Positions 1 to 11,248 of a stretch of 64,000 nucleotides of DNA are shown here, in pieces. Both the position numbers and the translations under genes were made by a program. A model generated the notes under the pieces. That model was not told the origin of the DNA. It did no database searches and was given only the letters and a program-made list of their open reading frames with translations. Source of the stretch: Dactylorhiza incarnata (Eukaryota > Streptophyta > Magnoliopsida > Asparagales > Orchidaceae). Position 1 is the stretch's first letter. Each line of letters opens with the position of its first letter. The stretch is from the NCBI GenBank assembly GCA_033032865.1, contig JAWHQI010000228.1, positions 3,200,501-3,264,500 of the forward strand, read 5' to 3'.

Positions 1-434
1 CTCGTATCTTTCATGCGACTAGTACTCGTCCTCCTCACGGCTTGAGTCAATCTCATGATTGAGCTCGCGGATGGCTCCCTGCTTCAGGAGTCACTGCTTC
101 CCTGCATCCAGAGATCACGTCAGATCCTTATGACCTCCGCCTTGAGTCTTTCTTCTCTCCATCCAGTGCTCGCATGTTGTCTTTGCTTTGGACTCACTAA
201 CGCATGCTCGTCCCTAATCACGTGGACTCACTGACGCCTGCATCGACCAAAGCTCGTCAACGCTCACTGTCTCCTGCATCGACCAGACTCACCGACGACA
301 GCAACTAGCGCTCGCTGATAATTGGTTCCTGATCTTGACGGCTTGAGCACGCCCACTTTGGAACTTGCCGACTCTACTTTTAGCGCTCGCCGACTCTCTA
401 CTTCCGCTTAAGCTTGCCAATTTCTAGGATTTAG
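1..434. other. Left flank: fragment of the old host element, unresolved
   Basis: No coding region is supported here. The stretch is rich in short repeats around 'gctcgccgactc' and 'gctcgtcaacgctcac', which resembles the repeat-rich LTR interiors elsewhere in the window. It ends in the 5-bp sequence tttag (430-434), which is repeated at 8423-8427, so before Copia-A inserted this sequence was continuous with 8428 onward. It may be LTR or 3' non-coding sequence of the decayed gypsy-like host element. That is inference from position only. Confidence 0.4.
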
Positions 435-1426
435 TGTTGGGTTTTTCTAGAACCATACATCAAATGTAGGCGCAGCGGAAATGAAGAGAAACAACCCAAA
501 AGATTCGGATCGACCATGAATGTTGAATCAAGAAGTTAATCAAATGCTAGGTATGAAATTACCTTTGCGGGGTTGGATCAAATCCAACCAAGATGCTCCA
601 AGAAGAAGATTGCCTTCGTCGGCTATGCGAGAGTTCTCACGTAGAATAATGTCTACGTCTCTACAGCAGTCCACACGAGCCGGGAGAAGAATACTACACC
701 TTGCGCTTCCACTGATTGCTAGATCCGCTTCAGGAAGAACAACACCGGCGACAATCGTCGGAGAGGAAGTCGGCGGAGACGATTCGGAACGACGGAACAC
801 TTCCCTCTAGGGTTCGAGCGGAACGGAACTCCTTCCGTCGGCTTCTACTTCGTAAGTTAATGAGAACCCTAAATGAAGTCCTATTTATACCCAAAGGATA
901 AACAGCTTCTAGAAGAATCGCTATCCGCAGACCACACAGCAAAATAGGGGCTTCTGTTACAATTCGTCGGGATTCCACGGAACAGCATTCGTCGAGTTTT
1001 CACGGGACAATCCGACGAATTCCTACGAATCACATCAGATGGCAACATTTGCCGAGTTAATGCTCTCTGTGACAATTCGTCGAGATTCCACGGAACAATC
1101 CGACGAATCCTGACGAATCCGACGAATCATGTCAGACGGCAACATTTGCCGAGTTAAGGATCTCTGTAACAATTCGTCGAGATTCCACGGAACAATCCGA
1201 CGAATCCCGACGAATCCGACGAATTCTATCCGTGTAAACCCGACGAATTCAGACAGCAACATTTGCTGGACTTCCCCCATTCTATATGGTGATTGGTAAC
1301 CTTTACCAACATAGTCAATCTTCCAACTTCTCCACATGCTCTTATGTGCGACCCTGCAGGCTCATATCGCGTTGGCAGTGACATTACATGTTTGACCACT
1401 TCTAGATCACAATGGTAACTCCAACA
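435..1426 (-). repeat. Copia-A 3' LTR
   Basis: Direct repeat of 7431-8422, with 6-bp terminal inverted repeats TGTTGG/CCAACA. On the minus strand it contains an inverted-repeat array (attcgtcg and cgacgaat arms, roughly 955-1245) upstream of a TATA-like gggtataaatagg. Small ORFs inside it on both strands recur in the other LTR only because the LTRs are near identical. Confidence 0.97.
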
Positions 1427-1437
1427 GTCTCCCACTT
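1427..1437 (-). other. Copia-A polypurine tract
   Basis: Read on the minus strand this is aagtgggagac, directly adjacent to the 3' LTR. It is the expected second-strand primer of a copia element. Confidence 0.85.
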
Positions 1438-2400
1438 GATCTTGAAAGTATCAAACAAAAACCTCACAAACAGTGAGCGGCATCTAGCAATGCATCATTG
1501 CTCCCCAAGCAATAAGAGTTCATAACTCATAAGCCTTTATGACCAATGTTCCAGCGTTGTCTTTGTCCCTTTGTCCCTTACATCCGGAAAGAACTAGAGG
1601 CATGGACCGTGTCACCCTCATAATAGCTCAATCCAAGTTTCTTGACCTAGAACGGACTTCCAGAGAATGGTGAGCTCAATATCACATATTGACTCTACCA
1701 AGCATGGCCATGCATTTCTCAGTCCAATTCCATCAAGGGGCCCATGGATGCAACTCCTGTTATATAGGAGGACAAATCCCATATCTGCTCACACCCAAAC
1801 ACCCAAATGATTCGTAACGTACCCAACGACCACCCTTATCATCAACCTTCTTCAAGGAAGACTTTAGATGACATCAAAGCACACTCTTCCTCACTCGATG
1901 AATGCTGTGACTTCAGGTCAAAGGACCACAACACCATTATCAAATGAGACCTACTTGTGACACTTTTAAGTAACAACCCACAAAGTAGTCTCAGGTTGGG
2001 TCTGTCCAGTACAACTTGTTCACTAACAAGTACCCACGTGATGACTTGATATCACAATATCATGACCTGTGAGAACCGGTCATCAATCAACACACATGCT
2101 AGTCTTAATGTATCATCATCACCCTTAGCTTCTACGATGATACCTCGACCAGGGACCTTTTAAGAATGAAGCTTCGAAATCATAGGCTCTCACATTCAAG
2201 TCACGTACTTGATGTCCTATGGAAGCGAACATTCTAAGGGTATTTATCACGAATTTTATTCTATCATATAGAAACAGTATATCGTAATAAAAGAACTTGC
2301 CATTAATTGTAAAAAGAAATAATTGATACACAATTCATCATATGAATAAAAAACAGCCAATAGAATATATATATTTTACATGCAACCCACAAGACTCCCA
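1438..2400 (-). other. Copia-A 3' non-coding region
   Basis: About 960 bp between the end of the RNase H frame and the polypurine tract. I see no convincing coding sequence or tandem repeat. Confidence 0.6.
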
Positions 2401-5400
2401 CTAGAGATGATCACTCAGGTATCGTATACCCATTGATCTAGTATGACCATCATGCTTTCTCTGCGCGAGAGGCTTTGTCAGTGGATCTGCAATATTCTCC
2501 TCAGTCGGCACTCTGCAAATGTTCACATCTCCTCGTTCGACAATCTCACGAATAAGATGGAACCGCCGAAGTATGTGCTTGGAGCGCTGATGGGATCTAG
2601 GTTCCTTAGATTGTGCAATTGCACCATTGTTATCACAGTAGAGAACTACGGGATCAACAATGCTAGGAACTACATCTAGCTCGCCGATGAATTTCCTAAT
2701 CCATACAGCCTCCTTCGCTGCGTTTGCCGCAGCGATATACTCGGCCTCAGTTGTAGAATCAGCAACTGTCTCTTGCTTGGAACTCTTCCAGCTCACAGCT
2801 CCTCCATTCAGGCAAAACACAAACCCTGACTGAGACTTCGAATCATCCCTATCAGTTTGGAAGCTGGCATCTGTGTAACCACTTACAACGAGCTCTTCCT
2901 CTCCACCATACACCAAGAATACATCCTTAGTCTTTCTCAAGTACTTCAGGATATTCTTTACGGCTATCCAGTGACATTCACCGGGATCAGACTGATACCT
3001 GCTAGTCATGCTCAAAGCAAAAGAGACATCGGGTCGAGTACATAACATTGCATACATGATTGACCCAATTGCCGAAGCATATGGAATCAACTTCATGCGG
3101 TCCTTATCTTCGCAAGATTTTGGACACTGGTCCTTAAAGAGATTTACACCATGAGACATGGGCAAAAATCCTTTCTTGGACTCAAGCATGTTGAACCGCT
3201 TCAACACCTTCTCAATGTACGTACTCTGGGTCAAACCCAGCAACTTCTTCGATCTATCTCTATAGATCTTAATACCGAGTATGTAAGTCGCTTCACCCAA
3301 GTCCTTCATAGAAAAGCAGTTCCCTAAGTTGTTCTTAACAACTTTCAGGGTAGGTATGTCATTCCCGATCAACAGTATGTCATCTACATACAATATCAGG
3401 AAGACAACAATGCTCCCACTGATCCGCTTGTAAACACACGGTTCATCTTCATTCTTGACAAAACCAAACTCTTTGATCTTCTCATCAAAACGAAGATTCC
3501 AACTTCTAGAGGCCTGTTTCAATCCATAGATGGACCTATTCAGCTTGCATATTTTAGTGGCTTCATTTGGGGATACAAAACCCTCGGGTTGTGTCATGTA
3601 CACTTCCTCAAGGAGGTTTCCATTTAGGAAAGCCGTTTTGACATCCATCTGCCAGATCTCGTAGTCATAATACGCAGCAATAGCAAGCAATATCCTAATG
3701 GACTTTACCATGGCAACAGGGGAAAAGGTCTCATCATAGTCAACACCATGAATTTGCTTGAAACCCTTAGCCACCAGTCGACCTTTGAATGTCTGTACAT
3801 TCCCATCCATGCCGGTCTTCTTCTTGAAGACCCACTTGCACCCTATGGGTTGTACCCCTTCAGGTGGTTCCACCAAGTTCCAAACTTGGTTTGTGTACAT
3901 GGAGTCCATTTCGGATTTCATAGCCTCAAGCCATTTGTCGGAGTCCGGTCCATTCATAACCTCTTAGTAGGTCGCTGGTTCATCATCATGATCCATAAGC
4001 AACACATTACCTATTTGAGACACGAGAAATCCATATCTCTCAGGCTCAAATCTTGGTCTACCTGATCTACGTAGGACTTGTGTCTCTTGAGCAGGTTCTC
4101 TAGCTACAACATCTTGTAGTCCTGACTCAGATTCCAATTCTGGTTCATTCACTACTTGTGGTTCTTAAACTTCTTCAAGTTCTACCTTTTGCGTCTTTCT
4201 TGACAAGAACTCTTTCTCCAAGAAGACACCCATCCCTGCGACAAACACTTTGCCCTCAGACGGTAGGTAAAAGTAATATCCTTTCATTTCCTTAGGATAT
4301 CCCACCAGATAACACTTATCTGATTTGGGTTCCAGCTTGTCAGGCATTTGACGTCGTACGTATGCCTCACAGCCCCAAATTTTAATGAATGACATACTAG
4401 GACGCTTCCCAGTCCATATCTCATATGGTGTCTTTAGAACCGTTTTCGTCGGAGCGCGATTCAGTGTCATTGCAGCAGTCTCTAAAACAAAACCCCAAAA
4501 GGAAACAGGCAAGTCTGCATGACTCATCATCGACCGTACCATGTCTAATAGAGTACGATTTCTCCTCTCAGACACACCATTATGCTGCGGTGTCCTAGGT
4601 GGAGTGAGCTGTGATACAATACCACACTCTTTCAGATGATCACGGAACTCATGACTCAGGTATTCGCCACCTCGATCAGATCGGAGTGCTTTAACCTTTT
4701 TACCCAATTGGTTCTCCACTTCATTTTTAAACTCTTTGAACTTTTCAAAAGTTTCGGATTTGCACTTCATAAGATACACGTATCCGTATCTACTGAAATC
4801 GTCAGTAAATGTAACAAAGTAGAAATACCCACCTCTAGCCATAGAACTCATGGGTCCGCATACATCACTATGTACAACACCCAAGAGATCCTCAGCCCTC
4901 TCAGTATAACCAGTGAAAGGGACTTTAGTCATCTTGCCTAACAAACAAGACTCGCATCGCTCGAATGATTCATAATCAAATGAGTCCAATAGTCCATCTT
5001 TATGGAGCTTGGATATGCGCTTCTCGTTTATATGGCCCAAACGACAATGCCAGAGATATGTAGGATTTGAGTCATTTGTTCTTAGTCTTTTATTATTATC
5101 TACATTATAGATCGGATGGTCTATGTTCAAAACATAAAGACCATTAAACAATTGAGCTACAGCATAACAAACATCATTCTTAAATATAGAACAACAATTG
5201 TTCTTAATTATAAAAGAAAATCCAATCATGTCTAAGCATGAAATGGATATAATGTTTCTAGTTATGTCCGGAACATAATAACAATTATCAAGTTCTATTA
5301 CAAGCCCACTGGGCAAAGAAAGACGGTAAACCCCTACGGCTACAACAGCAACTCTTGCTCCATTGCCGACGCGCAGGTCCACCTCTCCTTTACTCAGCAA

Positions 5401-6357
5401 TCTCCTCCTTCCCAGTTCCTGCACATTTGTACAAATGTGAGAACCACATCCGGTATCCAATACCCAAGATGAAGGATCAGAAAGGTTTATCTCTATAACG
5501 TAAATATTCGAAGCGGAAGTCATACCTCCCTTCCTTTTCCGCAGATCGTCAATGTACGAAGGACAATTCCTCCTCCAATGACCAGCCTTGCCACAGTGGT
5601 GGCATTTCCCTTCCTTCACGGTGCTCTTCTTTTTCAGCGCAGAAGATTTGGGCTCAAGATGTGACTTAGGTCCCACCTTCGTCTTCTTGAAGCCCTTGGC
5701 CTTACCCTTGCCTTTATGTACCATCAATATGGGACTAGCAGGCTTGGACTTCTTCATGTTTATCTCGGCAGTTCGCAACATGCCTAGGAGCTCGGGCAGT
5801 GTCTTGTCTATTTCATTCATGTTGTAGTTCAAGACGAACTGCTCATAATTATCCGGCAACGATTGCAGGATAAGATCTATGGCCAACTCTTGACCCAGAG
5901 GAAAACCCAGTCTCTCCAGGTTCTCTATATACCCAATCATCTTGAGTACGTGAGTACCAACTGAGTCTCGAGCTCCCATTTTGCACTGAAATAATGCCTT
6001 CGTGACATCGAACCTCTCTTGACGAGCTTGCCCTTGAAACATTTTCTTTAGGTGCTCGTCAATCTCCTTGCACCCCATGTTCTCGTGTTGCTTCTGAAGC
6101 TCAGAGTTCATGGTGGCAAGCATAAGGCACTCGACGTCTAAGGCGTCATCGGTATACTTCTTATAAGCATCCTTATCAACACGGGACGAGTTCCCGGTCG
6201 GCACCTCGGGGGCTTCTTCTTCCAAGACGTAGAGCTTTCGCTCTTGCCTGAGAACAATTCTCAGGTTCCTATACCAGTCCATGTAATTCGTCCCACTAAG
6301 CTTGTCCTTCTCAAGGATAGCTCTTAGGGACAAGGTGGAATGTGAACCACTTGCCAT
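2401..6357 (-). pseudogene. Copia-A gag-pol polyprotein with two in-frame stops
   Basis: One reading frame of 1319 codons from ATG at 6357, interrupted only by TAA at 4165-4167 and TAA at 3964-3966, both in the linker between integrase and reverse transcriptase. In the first 730 residues: gag; a CCHC zinc knuckle (CHHCGKAGHWRRNC, about 252-265); an aspartic protease DTG at 301-303; a GAG-pre-integrase HHCC region from about 437; and integrase catalytic residues near D498, D561 and E597. The part downstream of the stops (from 3957) has RT with YVDD and RNase H with the DASF and TEAEY motifs. It encodes all functions for reverse transcription and integration in a cytoplasmic particle. The stops are expected to remove RT/RNase H. 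The frame is otherwise intact, fitting the young LTRs. The exact copia lineage is not certain. Confidence 0.93.
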
Positions 6358-7418
6358 GGAATTCTACAAGAATTCATGCAGAATTTAATCAGTACCAAAA
6401 TTTCCAAAAACAATTTATTTTAATTTGGACTTCAATTAAATACTCCCACTATTTTATTCAAATTGATAGCCCTCACAATCAATTCGGAGAGTCCATGCGA
6501 GCTACTCTCTTAGTGGACAAGATCCGTATTTCACCAACACCACGAGTCCGCTTTGGCGTTCCTCTCATAATGCGGTTATTTAGGTAGGCAACGCTTGCCA
6601 ATTGCATCCTCATGCAACTCTTGTATGGCTGGTGAATAACTCCTTATTCGCATCCATCATATGGTGCATGCCAACCCTATGCCTCTAGGCACTCAACCTT
6701 TGAGGTCACCTAGTTAAGCTACACCCGATGTCGACAGTGGGATATCACAATTATCCGCTCGCACCCTTACCAAGATAGATTAATGCACCTTGCTTTGGCA
6801 AGCCCACACTTCATCGATCGAGGCAGGAAGAGTGTCATCCATCGGAAGGCATCCGAACACTTAATATTTGATGAAGGGATTTTAATTTTAATAATAGGTT
6901 AACACTTAACCATGATCAACATTTGATCAAGTGCACATCAACAGAAAAACAAAATTTCTAAAATCCACATGCATCCCTTATGTGCACAACATAAGACTAT
7001 CAACCTTTGATAGGCGAAAGAGCTAAATCTGGACATTTAGAACTCTTCCAAATCTTCGGATTTATATGCATTGGACAAAGGCAAAGACAACTCGACTTAA
7101 AGCAGTAGACAAGCTCGTCTCTCATTGTTGGATTCAAAATCCAAAATAATACAAGGGTTCATTAACCACTTGAGGGACGGTTACTGCTAAGGAGACAACA
7201 ATTTCTAACAATTAGAAATAACCACGAAATCCCAGACGTTCCTGGCGGGGTTCAATTTTTTTTTTTTTTCAAAATCACTACCGATTTCCCATGGGAAAAA
7301 TCATCAACTTTTGATGTTCCAGGAAGAAATCTTGACATTTAGAACGCTTCTAAATACCTAGATTTGCACGTACTGGAATAACCAAACTTCTGAAACAACA
7401 TTCATGACCGGAACCTCC
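6358..7418 (-). other. Copia-A 5' untranslated leader
   Basis: About 1.06 kb between the primer site and the gag ATG. It holds a poly-T run near 7257-7270 and no supported ORF. Confidence 0.6.
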
Positions 7419-7429
7419 CTCTGATACCA
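7418..7429 (-). other. Copia-A primer binding site (initiator-Met tRNA)
   Basis: On the minus strand this reads tggtatcagagg, matching 11 of 12 bases of the plant initiator-Met primer site (TGGTATCAGAGC), one base after the 5' LTR. Confidence 0.92.
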
Positions 7430-7430
7430 C

Positions 7431-8422
7431 TGTTGGGTTTTTCTAGAACCATACATCAAATGTAGGCGCAGCGGAAATGAAGAGAAACAACCCAAAAGAT
7501 TCGGATCGACCATGAATGTTGAATCAAGAAGTTAATCAAATGCTAGGTATGAAATTACCTTTGCGGGGTTGGATCAAATCCAACCAAGATGCTCCAAGAA
7601 GAAGATTGCCTTCGTCGGCTATGCGAGAGTTCTCACGTAGAATAATGTCTACGTCTCTACAGCAGTCCACACGAGCCGGGAGAAGAAGACTACACCTTGC
7701 GCTTCCACGGATTGCTAGATCCGCTTCAGGAAGAACAACACCGGCGACAATCGTCGGAGAGGAAGTCGGCGGAGACGATTCGGAACGACGGAACACTTCC
7801 CTCTAGGGTTCGAGCGGAACGGAACTCCTTCCGTCGGCTTCTACTTCGTAAGTTAATGAGAACCCTAAATGAAGTCCTATTTATACCCAAAGGATAAACA
7901 ACTTCTAGAAGAATCGCTATCCGCAGACCACACAGCAAAATAGGCGCTTCTGTTACAATTCGTCGGGATTCCACGGAACAGCATTCATCGAGTTTTCACG
8001 GGACAATCCGACGAATTCCTACGAATCACATCAGATGGCAACATTTGCCGAGTTAATGCTCTCTGTGACAATTCGTCGAGATTCCACGGAACAATCCGAC
8101 GAATCCCGACGAATCCGACGAATCATGTCAGACGGCAACATTTGCCGAGTTAAGGATCTCTGTAACAATTCGTCGAGATTCCACGGAACAATCCGACGAA
8201 TCCCGACGAATCCGACGAATTCTATCCATGTAAACCCGACGAATTCAGACAGCAACATTTGCTGGACTTCCCCCATTCTATATGGTGATTGGTAACCTCT
8301 ACCAACATAGTCAATCTTCCAACTTCTCCACATGCTCTTATGTGCGACCCTGCAGGCTCATATCGCGTTGGCAGTGACATTACATGTTTGACCACTTCTA
8401 GATCACAATGGTAACTCCAACA
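7431..8422 (-). repeat. Copia-A 5' LTR
   Basis: The promoter-bearing LTR of the minus-strand element, 992 bp with TGTTGG/CCAACA ends, next to the primer site. Repeated stems (attcgtcg ... cgacgaat) at about 7955-8245 lie upstream of the TATA-like box at 7876-7888 when read on the minus strand. Confidence 0.97.
7876..7888 (-). promoter_or_regulatory. Copia-A LTR TATA box
   Basis: The minus strand reads gggtataaatagg, directly downstream of the inverted-repeat array, in the normal place for an LTR promoter. Confidence 0.6.
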
Positions 8423-8955
8423 TTTAGCTTGCCCGTAACCAGAGCTAGCCGGCCCGTTCCTCCCAGAGTTTGCTTCTAACATGGAAACAAATGTTGTCTT
8501 TACCTTGTCAAACATTCCAGCCGCACTCGGTGGGACTCCCATCTATGAAGTTTGCAATGAACTTCGGATTACCACTATCTCTTTCTGGAACGAAAATTTT
8601 TCATTTGTCGTAATAATTTGGCAGATTGTCTGATTATATATGTTTCGCTCGGTTACACGCTTGACTACATTTATTTAATCGCGACTTCGAATTTGACGCA
8701 GATATTACTTTTGAATCTGGAATGTTCGCGCTGTGTTGTGGCGAACTCTGTTTCTTGGTGTGGATACTTGTTTTGTCTTTTCTTGCAGGTAACAGGGCCT
8801 TCGGGGGTGGCAGTTATTGGGGAGTAACCGCATGGACTTGCGGCTATCGACATTTCTCCTTTCGAGGCGAAGTACCACGCTTTTCTATAAATAGGGATGA
8901 CCTCACCCTCATTCATTACTTATTTACTTAACCGGTGCGAGAAAACTAGAGCAGG
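8423..8955. other. Host-element fragment upstream of the Transposase_28-like ORF
   Basis: Starts with the second copy of TSD tttag. A TATA-like ttctataaatagggatg with its core at 8886-8893 lies about 65 bp before the ATG at 8956 and could drive that ORF. A splice-acceptor-like 'ttttcttgcag' occurs near 8780-8790. On the minus strand a frame from 8542 is open until Copia-A begins, but I recognise nothing in it. Confidence 0.4.
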
Positions 8956-9310
8956 ATGGTGCGAACACAAGTAGCGGGCTCCAAGCGAATCGATTGTGCG
9001 GTTAACTTCATGAGCCACGAATGTGACCGCCTCTCGATTTCAGACTTCGGCTTTTCCGTTTTCTTGTCGCAAAACCCGATCGATGAAGGGTATGTGGTGC
9101 GGCTGTCGCAGGGAGAGGGGCGGTTTACAACCGTCTTCGAGGATGAACTCAAAGTCCCCTTCGACCATTTCGACGCGGGTTGGGCATTCCCCATCTTCCT
9201 GCCGAACGCCATTGCTTCAATAATGTCATTCATTGTCTACATGCGGACTGAAGGCTTCCGCTTCAATTTGGAAGTGTTCCGCAACATGTTTCGCATGCGG
9301 GCGCGGGAAC
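8956..9310 (+). pseudogene. Gypsy-type-transposon (Transposase_28-like) ORF, first part, split by the CACTA element
   Basis: ATG at 8956 opens a frame of 118 codons up to the CACTA insertion. The protein has the look of the plant 'putative gypsy type transposon' family: a hydrophobic 'FPIFLPNAIASIMSFI' stretch and 'RTEGFRFNLEVFRNMFRMR'. The frame continues after the CACTA at 48335-48503: with one copy of the 3-bp target duplication it rejoins exactly in frame as ...RARE-HGQMYF... and runs to a natural TAA. The function of this family is not established. It occurs as an extra ORF in some Tat-lineage Ty3/gypsy elements. Here it lies opposite to the host gag-protease. Family assignment is by eye and should be tested with a profile search. 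Confidence 0.65.
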
Positions 9311-9338
9311 CACTACTAGAAAAATGATTTTTAGCCAC
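9311..9338 (+). repeat. CACTA left terminal inverted repeat
   Basis: Begins CACTACTAGAAAAATG. Pairs with 48304-48331 on the other strand. Confidence 0.88.
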
Positions 9339-9600
9339 ATTTTTTTTGCCACGGATAAAAAATTGTGGCTAAAAGTTAAGTATTAGCCACGACCCCTAAT
9401 TCGTGGCTAATAAGAAAGTATTAGCCACGAAAGACAAATTCGTGGCAAAAAAAGAACACATTAGACACGGTTTATGGAATTCGTGGCTAAAAAGATACTA
9501 TTAGTCACGGCTTCCTAATTCGTGGCTAATATTTTAGCCACAATTCTTAATTCAAAGCAAATACATAAGTATTAACCACGGGTTTTTTCGTGGCAAAAAA
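9330..9600. repeat. CACTA left subterminal repeats
   Basis: At least six alternating copies of ttagccacg and cgtggctaa, in direct and inverted orientation. In CACTA elements such subterminal repeats bind the TnpA-type protein. The same units occur at the right end. Confidence 0.85.
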
Positions 9601-10217
9601 ATAGTATGAGATAATTGTCTAAAATTTAGTTTTTTTTATTTATAGCATATGCATAAATATATCAATATTAATTAAAACATCAATTCTCATATTTAACTAA
9701 TTTGATGTACTTTAAGCAACAATTGTACGGTGTTACCTTTTAAAATATTTTTTACCAACACATTAAAAATGTTCCTATATCTTTCTATGACTATTCGCAC
9801 ACCCAAAATAACTATTCACAAACCACTAAGTTATAATTAAAATTAAACTTATACTCGAGCTCGGGTCTCTGATTAGCCAAATCGGCAAATTTCCATGAAT
9901 TCTTATTGCACTACAAAAATATATTCTATAACCACGCTTTATGTACTGTGTTTTAGAAAGCGTTGTGGTTGATATTAATTTTGCAACATTTTCTATAAAA
10001 CACACCAAAGATAATAGCTCCATTTGGCACTACGGTAGCGGACATGGACGCAATGATTATGAATCTTCGTTCGTGAACACCCGACCTCACACGACAAATT
10101 TCATTTACTTTTATGTTCAAAACTAGTTCTCTTCTCTTGGGGCGGTCATAATCGTTGTCATGTCAAACATACATTTTATGAGGGCAGCGTTTTGTCCATA
10201 CTCACCAGAGCAAAAAT
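9601..10217. other. CACTA left interior, AT-rich
   Basis: No coding region supported. 'cactacaaaaatat' at about 9912 followed by 'ataaccacgctt' and 'aagcgttgtggtt' looks like the end of a second small CACTA-like element, but no partner end was found. Ends with aaaat (10213-10217), one copy of the Copia-B1 target duplication. Confidence 0.5.
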
Positions 10218-10395
10218 TGTTAAGGTATATTTAGCCATAATGGCGGGTCTTTAACGGAACCTTAACAGGTCCGTTAAAGCACCCATAACGGGTCGTCGGG
10301 GATTTAGGGTTTCGCCTATAAATACCCCTGCTGGGGGCAACGGGTAGAGACATTCCAAACTTGACGCTCACTCGGATGCTTCGAGCGCTCTATCA
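10218..10395 (+). repeat. Copia-B1 5' LTR (178 bp)
   Basis: Starts tgttaagg and ends ctatca. Contains an inverted repeat (ctttaacgg ... ccgttaaag, about 10249-10279) upstream of a TATA box, tataaata, at 10317-10324. The LTR end forms one arm of a 7-bp hairpin with the adjacent internal sequence (10379-10385 with 10398-10404). Confidence 0.95.
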
Positions 10396-11248
10396 TTCTC
10401 GAAGTTTTTCTCTCGTGTGCGCCCTAGCCCCCTCTAGCCCCGAGCGGTTCCCACTCCAGTAACGGTAGTTTTTGCCGCCTCTCCCTCTTGCGCCTTGACG
10501 GTTCCTGTCGATCGAAGGTAGGAGGCCGCTGGCTGATCGCTGCAAGGAGGAAGAAGAACCGCCTGAGTCGCCCCTCTTCCCATCGTGCGAGGAGAACGAA
10601 GGTGACACGTCATTCGTCTCCCTGATTCGCGAGTCTCCCTGCAACGAAGAAGAGGCCGACACCCTGTTCGCCTGTGAGCAGTCGCCGCCGCTGCCTCCCC
10701 TCTCGCACAGAGCAGTCCGCCGCCGTCTCTCTCGTACGCGAAGGAGAAACCACAGCTGCTTTGCTGGCCCCCATCGTTGAAGGAGGAAGCCGACCTCCAT
10801 CGTTCGTCGATCTCCCTGTGCGAGGAGTAAAACCGTTCATCGATCTCCCACCCGTTCGTCGATCGAGGCCGCCCGTTCGTCGATCTCCCTCCTGTTCGTC
10901 GATCTCCAGACTGTTCACCGATCGGAGGCCGCCCGTGTTCGTCGATCGAAGCCCGTTCGTCGATCGGAGCCCATGTTCGTCAATCGGAGCCCGTGTTCGT
11001 CGATCGAAGCCCGTTCATTGATCGGAGCCCGTGTTCGTCGATCGAAGCCCGTGTTCGTCGATCGAAGCCAATTCATCGATCGGAGCCCGTGTTCTTCGTC
11101 GATCGGAGCTGTTCGTCGATCTCCGGTGTTCTTCAGGAGAGCTTCGATCTGTGCCTTCCCTGCCGCTATCGCCAGAGCTACCGCCAGGCGATAGCTCCCC
11201 TTTTGCCGATGAAGGTCCCCTCTTCCGTGTCTCGGCCGACACCTTCAG
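10396..11248 (+). other. Copia-B1 5' leader
   Basis: GC-rich non-coding leader between LTR and gag. Where a primer site should begin with TGG it begins ttctcgaag, identical in Copia-B2. Overlapping small ORFs on both strands come from the repeat and base composition and are not supported as genes. Confidence 0.7.
10845..11125 (+). repeat. Degenerate minisatellite in the Copia-B1 leader
   Basis: About ten or more imperfect units of the type 'cgttcgtcgatcggagccc' (roughly 19-23 bp period). The spacing is uneven and the units diverge, so it is a tandem repeat and not a spacer array. Copia-B2 has no equivalent expansion, so it seems specific to this copy. Confidence 0.8.

Larger units (their letters stand above)
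435..8422 (-). mobile_element. Copia-A: young Ty1/copia LTR retrotransposon
   Basis: A complete 7988-bp copia-superfamily element in minus orientation. The two 992-bp LTRs both start TGTTGG and end CCAACA, and they differ at about eight positions by hand count (about 99.2% identity). A perfect 5-bp target duplication, tttag, lies at 430-434 and 8423-8427. The domain order gag, protease, integrase, RT, RNase H is that of Ty1/copia. The primer site matches plant initiator-Met tRNA and a polypurine tract abuts the 3' LTR. At the usual plant LTR rate (1.3e-8 per site per year) the divergence suggests insertion about 0.3 million years ago. Two in-frame stops make this copy probably unable to mobilise itself. 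Confidence 0.97.

Noticed and set aside
8222..8542. Minus-strand ORF of 106 codons
   Set aside because: It crosses the Copia-A boundary at 8422, so the fused product is an artefact of insertion. Only the host part (8428-8542) could be old coding sequence and it is unrecognised.
9912..9960. A second CACTA-type end (cactacaaaaatat) with a dyad around ataaccacgctt
   Set aside because: No matching opposite end or 3-bp target duplication could be located, so it is noted only within the CACTA interior.
10845..11125. CRISPR-like regular repeats
   Set aside because: Units vary in sequence and spacing, there are no unique spacers, and the setting is a plant retrotransposon leader.
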